Positions 7,791 to 16,094 of a DNA stretch of 64,000 bases are shown one piece after another. The stretch is from an uncultured Mycoplasmatota bacterium (GTDB taxonomy: Bacteria > Bacillota_I > Bacilli_A > RF39 > UBA660). Position 1 is the first letter of the stretch; each line of letters begins with the position of its first letter. The DNA lies in NCBI GenBank assembly GCA_900553855.1, contig USFG01000004.1, positions 1-64,000 of the forward strand, read 5' to 3'. The notes under the pieces were generated by a model that was given only the letters and a program-made list of their open reading frames with translations, did no database searches and was not told the DNA's origin. The position numbers and the translations under genes are program-made.

Positions 7791-8075
7791 ATGTTATTTA
7801 TTAAATTAAACATTCAACGTTTTGCTCATGTTAAGGCTCAAGGATCTACTCAAAATGGTAGAGATTCTGTTGGCCGTAGATTAGGTGCTAAATTAGGAGA
7901 TGGACAAACTTGCGTAGCAGGTAATATTATTTATCGTCAAAGAGGTACTAAAATCTATCCAGGAACAAATGTTGGAATGGGTAAAGATCATACTTTATAC
8001 GCACTAATTGATGGTGTAGTAAAATATGAAAGATTAGGAAAAGATAAGAAAAAAGTAAGCGTTTATAGTAAGTAA
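7791..8075 (+). CDS. rpmA: 50S ribosomal protein L27 with cleavable N-terminal extension
   Basis: The 94-residue product has the L27 core GSTQNGRDSVGRRLGAKLGDG and the RQRGTKIYPGTNVGMGKDHTLYA region. The N-terminal MLFIKLNIQRFA corresponds to the Firmicutes extension (LNLQFF/A) cut by Prp. Here the first Phe of the FF pair is Arg (LNIQRF/AHV), with predicted cleavage after Phe11. The gene ends inside a terminator hairpin. Confidence 0.96.
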   Translation: MLFIKLNIQRFAHVKAQGSTQNGRDSVGRRLGAKLGDGQTCVAGNIIYRQRGTKIYPGTNVGMGKDHTLYALIDGVVKYERLGKDKKKVSVYSK

Positions 8076-8088
8076 TGCTTACTTTTTT
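8052..8088 (+). terminator. terminator of the rplU-prp-rpmA operon
   Basis: AAGTAAGC (8053-8060) pairs perfectly with GCTTACTT (8077-8084), followed by a T-run. The rpmA stop codon is in the loop. Confidence 0.8.
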
Positions 8089-8090
8089 AT

Positions 8091-8119
8091 TTGATTTGAT
8101 TTATTATTAATGTTATACT
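8091..8119 (+). promoter_or_regulatory. parC promoter
   Basis: TTGATT (8091-8096), a 17-base spacer and TATACT (8114-8119) preceded by TG are followed by an AAGGATTTGAT ribosome site and the ATG at 8143. Confidence 0.65.
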
Positions 8120-8142
8120 AGATTTTGTAAGGATTTGATAAG

Positions 8143-10629
8143 ATGGAAGAGATACTTAAAAGAATACATGAATATAGTCTAGAAGAGATAATGGGATCTC
8201 GTTTTGCAAGATATTCAAAATATATAATTCAAGATAGAGCAATACCTGATGTTAGAGATGGATTAAAGCCTGTTCAAAGAAGAATTATATATGCTATGTA
8301 TCGTGATAAAAATACATATGATAAACAATTTAAAAAGTGTGCTAATGCGGTTGGTAATGTATTAGGTAAATATCATCCTCATGGCGATTCATCTGTTTAT
8401 GAAGCTTTAATTAGAATGAGTCAAAGTTGGAAACAAAATCATATTTTAATTGAAGTAGATGGAAATAATGGGTCTATTGATGGTGATGGACCGGCAGCTT
8501 ATCGTTATACTGAATGTAGACTTGCTAAGATAAGTGAAGAATTATTAAAAGATATAGATAAAGATACGGTTGTAATGGCTCCAAATTATTCAGATACTTT
8601 AATGGAACCTACCGTGTTACCAGCTAAGTTTCCTAACCTTTTAGTTAATGGAACAAGTGGTATTTCAGCGGGATATGCAACAAATATTCCACCACATAAT
8701 TTAATTGAAGTATGTGATGCTGTTATTAAAAGAATAGATAGTCCTAATTGTCATGAAGATTCTATTTTTGAGATAATAAAAGGACCTGATTTTCCAACTG
8801 GTGCAATTGTTGAAGGAATTAATGGAATTAAAGAAGCTTTTAAAACTGGTAGAGGTAGATTAATTGTTACTAGTAAATATGCTTTTGAAAAGAATAAAGG
8901 CAAAGAACAAATAGTTATTACTGAGATTCCTTTTGATGTTAATAAACAATTGTTGGTTAAAAAAATAGATGATATTAGATATGATAAGAAAATTGATGGT
9001 ATAGCTGAGGTTAGAGATGAATCAGATAAAGATTCTTCAATTCGTATAGTTATCGATATTAAAGCAGGGGCTAATAAAGATTTAATATTAAAATATTTAC
9101 TTAAAAATACTGAATTACAAACAACATATAATTATAATATGGTTTGTATAGATAAAAGAAGACCTAGATTACTAGGAATTATTCCAATAATTGATGCTTA
9201 TATTGAACATCAAAAAGATGTTATTACTAAGAGAACTAAATTTGATTTAGATTTTGCTTTAAAAGAAATGCATATTACTGAAGGTTTAGTTAAAGCTATA
9301 AGTATTTTAGATGAAGTAATTGCTTGTATTAGAGGAAGTAAAAATAAGCCAGATGCAATTATAAATTTAGTTAAGAAGTTCGATTTTACTGAAGAACAAG
9401 CAACAGCAATTGTTATGTTACAATTATATAGACTAACTAATACTGATATAACTATTTTAAATGAAAAGTTAGATAATTTAAGAAAGATAATAGATGAACT
9501 TAGATTAATCTTAAGCGATGAAAATAAATTAAAAGCAGTTATTAAAGAAGAACTTAGAAGAATTAAAAAAGAATATGGAATGCCTCGTAAGACAGAAATT
9601 AGAAGTGAAGTTAAAGAAATTAAAATTGATGAAAAGGAATTAATTCCTAGAGAAGATGTAATCGTTATTTTAACTAAAGATGGTTATATTAAGAGAGTTT
9701 CATTAAAGAGTAAATCTGATGAAGAAGATACACTTGTTAAACTAGGAGATTATGTAATTTCTTATTATAAAACTAATACGTTTAATAAGTTATGCATTAT
9801 TACAGCTAAAGGAAATTATTTATATATTCCAATCCATGAGATACCAGTATGTAAATGGAAAGAAATAGGCAAGCATGTAAGTAATATTGTAACTATTCCT
9901 TCAGATGATAGAGTAATATCTTCTTATGTTATTAATGAAGAACAAAGCAATCCGATTATTTCGATATTTACTAAAAATGGTATGGTTAAGAGATGTAATT
10001 TAAATGACTTTATAGTTTCAAGATATAATAAACCATATACTGCTATGAAACTTAAAGATGATGATGAAATAGTAAGTACTAGTTTAAATAAAGAAAATGC
10101 GATGATTGTTACTAGTGATGGATATTATTTAAATTATAACGTTAATGAAATACCAATAGTAAGTCCTAAAGCAGCAGGTGTTAAGGGAATTAACTTAAAA
10201 AATGACTTTGTTGTATTAGGCACAACATATAACGATAGTGATGAATATTTAGATGTATTTACAAATCAAAAGACGGCTAAGAGAGTTAAATTAAAAGATT
10301 TAAGCTTCTTATCAAGAGCTAAGAGAGGATCTAGTTTACTTAAAAAAGTTAAATCAACTAAGTATGAAATATCATTTGCGTTCTTAACTAATAGTAAAGA
10401 TGAGATAGGATATATTACAGGAGAAGATACAAATCTATTAAAAAATAGTGATATTCCAATAATGGATGTTCAATCAACAGGAAGTGTTTATACTAAGTTA
10501 AATGTAAGTGATGTATTTGTTATCAAAAATATGAAAAATATAGATGAAAATTCTTTTGTAGTAAAACAAGAAGAGAAAACGAATGAAGAATTAACTATTG
10601 ATAATTTCATTGATGACTTTAAATTATAG
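8143..10629 (+). CDS. parC: DNA topoisomerase IV subunit A
   Basis: The 828-residue type IIA topoisomerase A subunit has catalytic Tyr122 in AAYRYTE. The N-terminal breakage-reunion domain reads DGLKPVQRRIIYAM and KYHPHGDSSVYEA. DGLKPVQRR and SVYEA are the ParC style (GyrA has DGLKPVHRR and AVYD). The quinolone-resistance positions are Ser83 and Glu87, the sensitive type. The C-terminal half (about 500-800) is a beta-pinwheel. ParC decatenates sister chromosomes with ParE; no parE is adjacent, unlike the usual parE-parC pair. It is either elsewhere or GyrB serves; this cannot be judged here. Confidence 0.93.
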   Translation: MEEILKRIHEYSLEEIMGSRFARYSKYIIQDRAIPDVRDGLKPVQRRIIYAMYRDKNTYDKQFKKCANAVGNVLGKYHPHGDSSVYEALIRMSQSWKQNHILIEVDGNNGSIDGDGPAAYRYTECRLAKISEELLKDIDKDTVVMAPNYSDTLMEPTVLPAKFPNLLVNGTSGISAGYATNIPPHNLIEVCDAVIKRIDSPNCHEDSIFEIIKGPDFPTGAIVEGINGIKEAFKTGRGRLIVTSKYAFEKNKGKEQIVITEIPFDVNKQLLVKKIDDIRYDKKIDGIAEVRDESDKDSSIRIVIDIKAGANKDLILKYLLKNTELQTTYNYNMVCIDKRRPRLLGIIPIIDAYIEHQKDVITKRTKFDLDFALKEMHITEGLVKAISILDEVIACIRGSKNKPDAIINLVKKFDFTEEQATAIVMLQLYRLTNTDITILNEKLDNLRKIIDELRLILSDENKLKAVIKEELRRIKKEYGMPRKTEIRSEVKEIKIDEKELIPREDVIVILTKDGYIKRVSLKSKSDEEDTLVKLGDYVISYYKTNTFNKLCIITAKGNYLYIPIHEIPVCKWKEIGKHVSNIVTIPSDDRVISSYVINEEQSNPIISIFTKNGMVKRCNLNDFIVSRYNKPYTAMKLKDDDEIVSTSLNKENAMIVTSDGYYLNYNVNEIPIVSPKAAGVKGINLKNDFVVLGTTYNDSDEYLDVFTNQKTAKRVKLKDLSFLSRAKRGSSLLKKVKSTKYEISFAFLTNSKDEIGYITGEDTNLLKNSDIPIMDVQSTGSVYTKLNVSDVFVIKNMKNIDENSFVVKQEEKTNEELTIDNFIDDFKL

Positions 10630-10638
10630 AATTATAAG

Positions 10639-10674
10639 ACCACTTAATTAATATAATATATTAGGTGGTTTTAT
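10639..10674 (+). terminator. hairpin after parC with the ylbD Shine-Dalgarno in its 3' arm
   Basis: The 10-bp stem pairs 10639-10648 with 10660-10669 (one G-U) and is followed by TTTTATTT. The 3' arm holds TTAGGTGG, the ribosome site for the ATG at 10677. Confidence 0.65.
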
Positions 10675-10676
10675 TT

Positions 10677-11045
10677 ATGGATAAAAAAGATGAATTTAAA
10701 GAATTTATTAAAAGTAAACCGGAACTAGTTGATTTAGTTAAAAATAAAAAATATACATGGCAAGATTTTTATGAAGTATATGATTTATATGGAAATGACG
10801 ATAATGTTTGGAATAAATATAATGAAGAAAAAAGTGAAATAGATAGTGATGATAGGAAAAATGCATCTATTACAGAACTTACTAATTTAGTTAAAAATAT
10901 AAATATTGATAATGTTCAAAAATATATTAATAATGCTCAGAAAGCTATTAATGTAATAAGTGAGTTAACAGCTAAAAAACCAGTTGATACAATAAGTACT
11001 GTTGCTAAAACACCTAGGGTAATTAATAAGTTTTTTGGTGATTAA
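10677..11045 (+). CDS. ylbD: YlbD-like putative coat protein
   Basis: The 122-residue product resembles Bacillus YlbD. The N-terminus reads FKEFIKSKPELVDLVKNKK, followed by YTWQDFYEVYDLYGNDDNVWNKY, which matches the conserved TWQELYEDW...LG..D..W core. The rest is helical and charged. The family is annotated as putative spore coat protein in Bacillus; its biochemical role is unknown. The ATG at 10677 fits the TTAGGTGG ribosome site. It is followed by the YlbE homologue with a one-base overlap, as in Bacillus. Confidence 0.75.
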   Translation: MDKKDEFKEFIKSKPELVDLVKNKKYTWQDFYEVYDLYGNDDNVWNKYNEEKSEIDSDDRKNASITELTNLVKNINIDNVQKYINNAQKAINVISELTAKKPVDTISTVAKTPRVINKFFGD

Positions 11046-11266
11046 TGAAAGCTGATATTTTAATTAAAATTAATAGTGATCCTAAATTAAAAGAGTTTAT
11101 TAATAATAATTCTTATTGGTATAAATATTTAAATAGGGGAAGTAGTTATTATAAAAATTTTATGGAAGCATATAAAAGTTATAAGAAAAATGAACGTATA
11201 AATAAAACTAATAATATATTGGAAACGGTTGACACTGTTAACAGTATTTTGAAAATATTAAAGTAA
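11045..11266 (+). CDS. ylbE: YlbE-like protein
   Basis: The 73-residue product resembles the YlbE family: a short helix, then the aromatic INNNSYWYKYLNR segment (about 19-31), matching the family pattern IRexPxWYRxLxRnP, and a helical tail. Function is unknown. Its ATG overlaps the ylbD stop (TAATG), implying translational coupling. Conservation of the ylbD-ylbE order supports both calls. Confidence 0.7.
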   Translation: MKADILIKINSDPKLKEFINNNSYWYKYLNRGSSYYKNFMEAYKSYKKNERINKTNNILETVDTVNSILKILK

Positions 11267-11272
11267 AAGTAA

Positions 11273-11301
11273 TTGACATAATCTTTTCTTTCTAGTAGAA
11301 T
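11273..11301 (+). promoter_or_regulatory. promoter of the prepilin-like gene
   Basis: A consensus -35 TTGACA (11273-11278), a 17-base spacer and TAGAAT (11296-11301) sit 35 bases before the start. It is among the best -35/-10 matches in the window and gives the gene its own transcript. Confidence 0.8.
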
Positions 11302-11336
11302 TAATTATAGATAACATAGAAAGAGGGAAAAGATTT

Positions 11337-11921
11337 ATGAAAAAGTTAAATAAGAAAGGTTTTACATTAGTTGAGTTACTTGCTGTAATCGTTGTACTTG
11401 CTATAATTATGGTACTTACTTTACCAACAATTATGAAGTCAATGAGTTCTGCTAGACAATCAACATTCTTACTATATGCAAATAGAATGTTAGATACAGC
11501 TGCTGATCAATATCAATCAGATGATTTATTAGGAACTGGAAAGAAGTGTTATTCAATTACAAAATTAAATAATGGTAATACTACAAAATATACAGGAAAA
11601 GTATATATTTCAGATAATGGTACTGTATTTAAAATTAAAATGTATGATGATAATTTTCAAATAGGATTTAATTGTATTACAAAAACTATTAAAGAAACTA
11701 ACGAAAGTGGTGAACAAGTAGATAAAACAGTATGTGATGGAGCAGCAAAATTATCAGATAAAGCAGGTGGCGTAGGATATTCTGATATTGAAACAATTAA
11801 GAAACAATTAGCTAATGATGATGTTAAACTACAAGAAAAACCAACTTCAACAACTGGAATTTATGCCGATGCTGGAACTTGTACTGCTGATGAAGAAAAA
11901 GGTATTTTTCCAACAGAGTAA
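11337..11921 (+). CDS. type IV prepilin-like protein
   Basis: The 194-residue product has a class III prepilin signal: KKG/FTLVELLAVIVVLAII, with the cleavage site between Gly8 and Phe9, Glu at position +5 (Glu13), and a hydrophobic helix of about 20 residues. The remainder is a soluble head with four cysteines that could form disulfides. Such proteins are processed by prepilin peptidase and assembled into type IV or competence pseudopili. No pilus assembly gene (ATPase, PilC-type membrane protein, peptidase) is nearby, and it has its own promoter and terminator, so it is a lone, probably well-expressed pilin-like gene. Confidence 0.85.
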   Translation: MKKLNKKGFTLVELLAVIVVLAIIMVLTLPTIMKSMSSARQSTFLLYANRMLDTAADQYQSDDLLGTGKKCYSITKLNNGNTTKYTGKVYISDNGTVFKIKMYDDNFQIGFNCITKTIKETNESGEQVDKTVCDGAAKLSDKAGGVGYSDIETIKKQLANDDVKLQEKPTSTTGIYADAGTCTADEEKGIFPTE

Positions 11922-11950
11922 ATAATTGTTATAAAACAAAGTAGATTTAA

Positions 11951-11978
11951 AATCAAAGGTTTATACTTTGATTTTTTT
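11951..11978 (+). terminator. terminator of the prepilin-like gene
   Basis: AATCAAAG (11951-11958) pairs with CTTTGATT (11966-11973), followed by TTTTT. Confidence 0.8.
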
Positions 11979-12005
11979 ATGTTATGATTTTAGTGGTGAT
12001 TAAAG

Positions 12006-12875
12006 ATGATAATAGGATCTCATGTTCATTTTAAAAATAAACAAATATTAGATAGTGTTAAGGAAGCAATTTTATATAAGGCTGATACTTTTATGTTTTA
12101 TACTGGTGCACCACAAAATACTTTTAGATCAGCTATAAAGCCAGAATACTTAGTTGAAGCTAAAGAGTTAATGATTAAAAATAATATTGATATAAATAAT
12201 GTTATATGTCATGCTCCGTATATTATTAATTTAGCTAATAATTTAGATGAACATAAATATGAATTTAGTAAAGAATTTTTAAGAAAAGAATTAGATAGAT
12301 GTGAAGAATTAGAAGTTAAATATCTTGTGTTACATCCAGGATCTAGTGTTAAGATAGAACGAAATGTTGCAATAGATAATATAGTTAGAGCTATTAATGA
12401 TATTACAAAAGAAGAAGATAAATGTATTATTCTTTTAGAAACTATGGCAGGTAAAGGTACTGAAATAGGTTGTAATTTAGATGAGATAGCTTATATTGTT
12501 AAAAATGTTAAAAACAAGATTGGAGTTTGTTTAGATACATGCCATTTAAATGATTCAGGAGTTAATCTTAAAGAATTTGATAGTTATTTAGATGAATTTG
12601 ATAAAAAAGTGGGTATTGATAAAATTAAATGTGTTCATGTTAATGATTCTAAAAATATATTAAGTAGTCATAAAGATCGTCATGAAAATATTGGATTTGG
12701 TACTATTGGATTTGATACTTTGTTAAATATAATTAATAATCCTAGATTAGAAAAAGTTCCTAAAATATTAGAAACTCCTTATGTTATGGATAAAGCCCCA
12801 TATAAATATGAAATAGAGATGATAAGAAAGGGAGAATTTAATCCAAATTTAATAAATGATATTATAAATAATTAA
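12006..12875 (+). CDS. nfo: endonuclease IV (AP endonuclease)
   Basis: The 289-residue product belongs to the AP endonuclease 2 TIM-barrel family, which cuts 5' to abasic sites in base-excision repair and uses three zinc ions. Visible ligand motifs are GSHVHF near the N-terminus, LHPGSS, LLETMAGKG, CLDTCHLNDSG, HVNDSK with HKDRHENIG, and the final ETPY. Length is normal. A GTGGTGAT ribosome site precedes the ATG, and an extended -10 (TGTTATGAT) lies just upstream. In Bacillus the next gene is yqfT, a homologue of which lies here on the opposite strand. Confidence 0.95.
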   Translation: MIIGSHVHFKNKQILDSVKEAILYKADTFMFYTGAPQNTFRSAIKPEYLVEAKELMIKNNIDINNVICHAPYIINLANNLDEHKYEFSKEFLRKELDRCEELEVKYLVLHPGSSVKIERNVAIDNIVRAINDITKEEDKCIILLETMAGKGTEIGCNLDEIAYIVKNVKNKIGVCLDTCHLNDSGVNLKEFDSYLDEFDKKVGIDKIKCVHVNDSKNILSSHKDRHENIGFGTIGFDTLLNIINNPRLEKVPKILETPYVMDKAPYKYEIEMIRKGEFNPNLINDIINN

Positions 12876-13107
12876 TATATTCATCAATTAGTTTGCTTAT
12901 TTTACTTGCGTTTTCTTTAGAAAAACGATCTTTATAATCATTAAAATTATATTTATATTTATCTTGCATTATTTCTTTATAATGTTTCTTAATAAAGTCA
13001 TAAGTAAAGTCTAATTCTTCGTTAGATAGTCTTATGTCTTTTTTAGTTGCGAAGTTTAAAACATCATCTTTTCTTAAATTATTCATATATATATCAACAA
13101 TATTCAT
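12862..13107 (-). CDS. DUF2624 (YqfT-like) small protein
   Basis: The 81-residue product has an N-terminal pattern (MNNLRKDDVLNFATKKDIRL) and a C-terminal pattern (ASKISKLIDEYI) that resemble DUF2624/YqfT, a small helical protein of unknown function encoded beside nfo in Bacillus. Its GGGTGATT ribosome site supports the ATG at 13107. It overlaps the nfo 3' end by 14 bases, tail to tail. In Bacillus yqfT is co-directional with nfo, so the orientation has been flipped here. Family assignment is moderate, based on pattern and synteny. Confidence 0.6.
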   Translation of the reverse strand: MNIVDIYMNNLRKDDVLNFATKKDIRLSNEELDFTYDFIKKHYKEIMQDKYKYNFNDYKDRFSKENASKISKLIDEYINYL

Positions 13108-13150
13108 AAAATCACCCTATATATTTTATGTTTTTATCCATAATAATATT

Positions 13151-15058
13151 ATGAAAAATAAAATTATATATTTATATATTTTAATTAGTTTGATATCAAT
13201 TATAGTTGTTTTTAACTTTATGAATAATAATTCTTATAGTGTTACTGATGAATATGTTTATGGGTTAACTGCTCCAAGAGGAAGAATATTAGATGTTAAT
13301 GGGAATATATTAGTTGATAATAAGCAAATTAAAGTAATTATTGCTAATACTTATGGATTAATTGAAAAAGAAATTATAGAAAGTGTAAAAGAGTTAGCTA
13401 AAATTATTAGTATAGATGGTAATGTTAGTGAGTATAATTTAAAATATTATTATTATATAAATAATAAAAAAGAAGTTGATGATTTAATATCGGATGAAGT
13501 TAAAATTAAATATAAAGAAAGAAAAATAAGTAGTAAAGAATTATTAAAAGAAAAGATAAATATTATTAATGATAGTATGTTAAATAAGATAGATAAAAAA
13601 GAAGCTTATTTATATTATTTATTTACTAATGGTTATTCTTATCAAGATAAAATTATTAAAGAGGATATAAGTGAAGAAGAATATATAAATATTAATAATA
13701 AAATGATTAAGGGAATAAGGACTGATATAACATGGGAAAGAATATATCCTTATGGTGATAGTTTAAAACAGGTATTTGGAATGGTTTCTTCTAAAAGTGA
13801 AGGATTGCCTTTAGAATATAAAGATTATTATTTAAAGAGGGGATATAATTTAAATGATAGAGTTGGTGTTAGTAATTTAGAATTTATTTATGATGATTAT
13901 TTAAAAGGAACTAAATCTAAATATGTTAGAAAAGATGGATATTTAAAATTAGTAAGTGATTATGAAAGTGGAAATGATTTGGTACTTTCAATAGATATTA
14001 ATATTCAAAATAAAGCAGAAAAAATATTAGAAAATGAAATGATTTTAGCTAAGAAGGCTCCTAATTCAAAATATTTTGATAAGTCTTATTTAATAGTTAG
14101 TAATCCGAATAATGGGGAAATAATGTCTTTAGTGGGAAAGAAAATTACTAAGGATAATACTTTTATAGATTATTCTTATAATACAATATTAGATTCTTAT
14201 GCAGTGGGTAGTGCAGTTAAGGGTGCTTCGATATCAGTTGGATATAAATATAAGTTAATAAATGATAATTTTAAGGTTAAGGATGCTTGTGTTAAGTTGT
14301 ACTTTCAAAGGGATAAATGTTCATGGAAGAGTTTAGGCTATATTGATGATTTAGAAGCTTTAAGAATGAGTAGTAATTATTTTCAATATATTATAGCAAT
14401 TAAAAGTACTGGTAAAGAATATAAGAGAAATATGAAACTTAATACTACTATGGAAGATTTTAAACGTTATAGGGATGTTTTTAATGAATATGGATTAGGT
14501 GTTTTAACTAATATTGATTTAAATAAGGAATCTAGTGGTGTTAAAGGAAATATAGTATCTGATGATTTACTTCTAAATTTATCGATTGGACAATATGATG
14601 CTTATACACCTATCCAGTTAACAAGCTATATTGGGACTATTGCAACAGGTGAAAGAAGAAGATTGTCTTTAGTTAAATATGTAGTAAATAAGAATGGTAA
14701 AATAATATATGAAAATAAGAATGAGGTATATAATAAAATTCCAGAAGATGATTATAATTTAAATAGAATTAGAGAAGGTTTTTCATTAGTTAATAAAACT
14801 GGTACGGGTTATTATTATACTAATCATAAGTTTACGTCGGCAGGTAAAACTGGTACAGCTGAGGCAATGTATGGTAATGTTTCAGTTATTAATACTTCAT
14901 ATGTTATGTATGCTCCTTTAGAAGATCCGAAATTTACATTAACTTTGGTAAGTCCTAGTATTAAATATCAAAATAGTTATAGTTCATATAAATATCCAAT
15001 TAATGCTCATGTTGCTAAGAAAGTTAGTGAATTTGTTTATAATTATTTGAGTGATTAA
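13151..15058 (+). CDS. class B penicillin-binding protein (PBP2/FtsI family transpeptidase)
   Basis: The 635-residue product has a short cytoplasmic N-terminus and one membrane anchor (about 5-23). The class B junction motif APRGRILD follows (41-48), then a dimerisation domain and a C-terminal transpeptidase domain. All three catalytic motifs are present: SAVK (354-357, nucleophile Ser354), SSN (407-409) and KTGT (566-569). It cross-links peptidoglycan outside the membrane, probably with a SEDS partner such as the RodA-like protein at 19239. An ORF extending upstream to 13034 runs antisense through the small gene and is not credible. The ATG at 13151 has no visible Shine-Dalgarno. Confidence 0.9.
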   Translation: MKNKIIYLYILISLISIIVVFNFMNNNSYSVTDEYVYGLTAPRGRILDVNGNILVDNKQIKVIIANTYGLIEKEIIESVKELAKIISIDGNVSEYNLKYYYYINNKKEVDDLISDEVKIKYKERKISSKELLKEKINIINDSMLNKIDKKEAYLYYLFTNGYSYQDKIIKEDISEEEYININNKMIKGIRTDITWERIYPYGDSLKQVFGMVSSKSEGLPLEYKDYYLKRGYNLNDRVGVSNLEFIYDDYLKGTKSKYVRKDGYLKLVSDYESGNDLVLSIDINIQNKAEKILENEMILAKKAPNSKYFDKSYLIVSNPNNGEIMSLVGKKITKDNTFIDYSYNTILDSYAVGSAVKGASISVGYKYKLINDNFKVKDACVKLYFQRDKCSWKSLGYIDDLEALRMSSNYFQYIIAIKSTGKEYKRNMKLNTTMEDFKRYRDVFNEYGLGVLTNIDLNKESSGVKGNIVSDDLLLNLSIGQYDAYTPIQLTSYIGTIATGERRRLSLVKYVVNKNGKIIYENKNEVYNKIPEDDYNLNRIREGFSLVNKTGTGYYYTNHKFTSAGKTGTAEAMYGNVSVINTSYVMYAPLEDPKFTLTLVSPSIKYQNSYSSYKYPINAHVAKKVSEFVYNYLSD

Positions 15059-15114
15059 AATAAATATCTTCTATTTAAGTAAATATTATATTGATATTTG
15101 TGAAAAAAATTAAT

Positions 15115-15149
15115 ATTTACTAGTAAATAATTTGTAATAGTGTTATTAT
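15115..15149 (+). promoter_or_regulatory. promoter with a 14-bp palindrome over the -35 position
   Basis: A perfect palindrome, ATTTACTAGTAAAT (15115-15128), lies where a -35 box would be. It is followed by an extended -10 TG-T-TATTAT (15141-15149). It could be an operator for an activator or repressor of the gene at 15176. Confidence 0.45.
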
Positions 15150-15175
15150 ATGTGATGTTTAAAGGAAGTGTTATT

Positions 15176-15967
15176 ATGAATTATATTAAAAATGTTTATT
15201 TGGAAGATAGAAATCGTAAATTGGTAATAGAAGTTGATGATAATTTAATTAATTTAATTAAACCTTTTATAGGAAATAAAGATTTTGTTTATTTAGGTGA
15301 ATATCCTTTAATTGTACCGGATAGTATGACACAATCAAAGTTAAATAAAAAAGGTGGTAAACATATAACTAATGAATTTTATAATATTCCACAAAATACA
15401 TTAAGTGGGGAAGTTAAATTTAATAAGTATCCTGTTATTATGTATAACAATATTAAGTATGTATGTGTAAATAGTTTAGAGGATAATAAACGTAATTGGA
15501 TAGAAATTAGACCTGTTAAATGGCAGATAAATGAATCTAATTTAGAGTTTGAATCTAGTTTATTTGTTAAATCTGGTGATTTATTAAATGAAGATATAAT
15601 TAAAAAATATGTTGTTAATGATATGTTTCAAGGAATTAATAATTCTAATATAATTTATGAACTTGCTAGATTGAATGGACAAAATTTAAAAGATTTTAAT
15701 TTATATTCAATACTAAATAATTCTAATTTAAATTTTAATTCATTAACTAGTGAAGAAATAATAATTCTTGGTTTAATGTTAGGTTTATTTAAAGGAAAAA
15801 CTTTTAAATTTGAAGATGTTGCTTCATTATTAGATATAAATATTGAAGAGGTTTTATATAAATATAAAAGTGGTATTAATAAATTAGAGATAATAATTAA
15901 TAAAAGTTTAAGTGATGAAAGTAAACATGCTGAAAAATCACTTACAATGATTAATGAAAGAAGATAA
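15176..15967 (+). CDS. DUF6273-like protein with a C-terminal sigma-region-4-like helix-turn-helix
   Basis: The 263-residue product has no signal peptide or membrane helix. Residues of roughly 30-150 resemble the DUF6273 pattern: FVYLGEYP, then IEIRPVKWQI followed by a strand-rich stretch. Residues about 190-245 match the spacing of sigma region 4 (LTSEEIIILGLMLGLFKG, then FEDVASLLDINIEEVLYKY and INKL). It could be a transcription regulator whose N-terminal module senses something, with the upstream palindrome as its site; that is inference. The ATG at 15176 follows AAAGGAAG. Which family it belongs to is uncertain. Confidence 0.5.
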   Translation: MNYIKNVYLEDRNRKLVIEVDDNLINLIKPFIGNKDFVYLGEYPLIVPDSMTQSKLNKKGGKHITNEFYNIPQNTLSGEVKFNKYPVIMYNNIKYVCVNSLEDNKRNWIEIRPVKWQINESNLEFESSLFVKSGDLLNEDIIKKYVVNDMFQGINNSNIIYELARLNGQNLKDFNLYSILNNSNLNFNSLTSEEIIILGLMLGLFKGKTFKFEDVASLLDINIEEVLYKYKSGINKLEIIINKSLSDESKHAEKSLTMINERR

Positions 15968-15984
15968 TTGTTTAGAATTAATCG

Positions 15985-16028
15985 AAGAAATATTAAAGTT
16001 AAATTATAACAATTAATATTTCTTTTTA
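15985..16028 (+). terminator. terminator after the DUF6273-like gene
   Basis: AGAAATATTA (15985-15994) pairs with TAATATTTCT (16013-16022), followed by TTTTATTT. Confidence 0.65.
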
Positions 16029-16063
16029 TTTGAAATTTTATTATATATTATTTAATTTAGACG

Positions 16064-16072
16064 TGTTATAAT
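16064..16072 (+). promoter_or_regulatory. extended -10 promoter of the nusB operon
   Basis: TG-T-TATAAT lies 22 bases before the nusB ATG, with AAGAAAGAGG as the ribosome site in between. Confidence 0.6.
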
Positions 16073-16094
16073 GTTTGAAGAAAGAGGTTTATAT

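Noticed and set aside
8143..10629. GyrA instead of ParC
   Set aside because: DGLKPVQRR, YRDKNTYDK and SVYEA are ParC-type, although the lack of adjacent parE leaves slight doubt.
13034..13150. Extended N-terminus of the class B PBP starting at 13034
   Set aside because: It runs antisense through the DUF2624-like gene, has no ribosome site, and would put a second hydrophobic stretch before the normal anchor.
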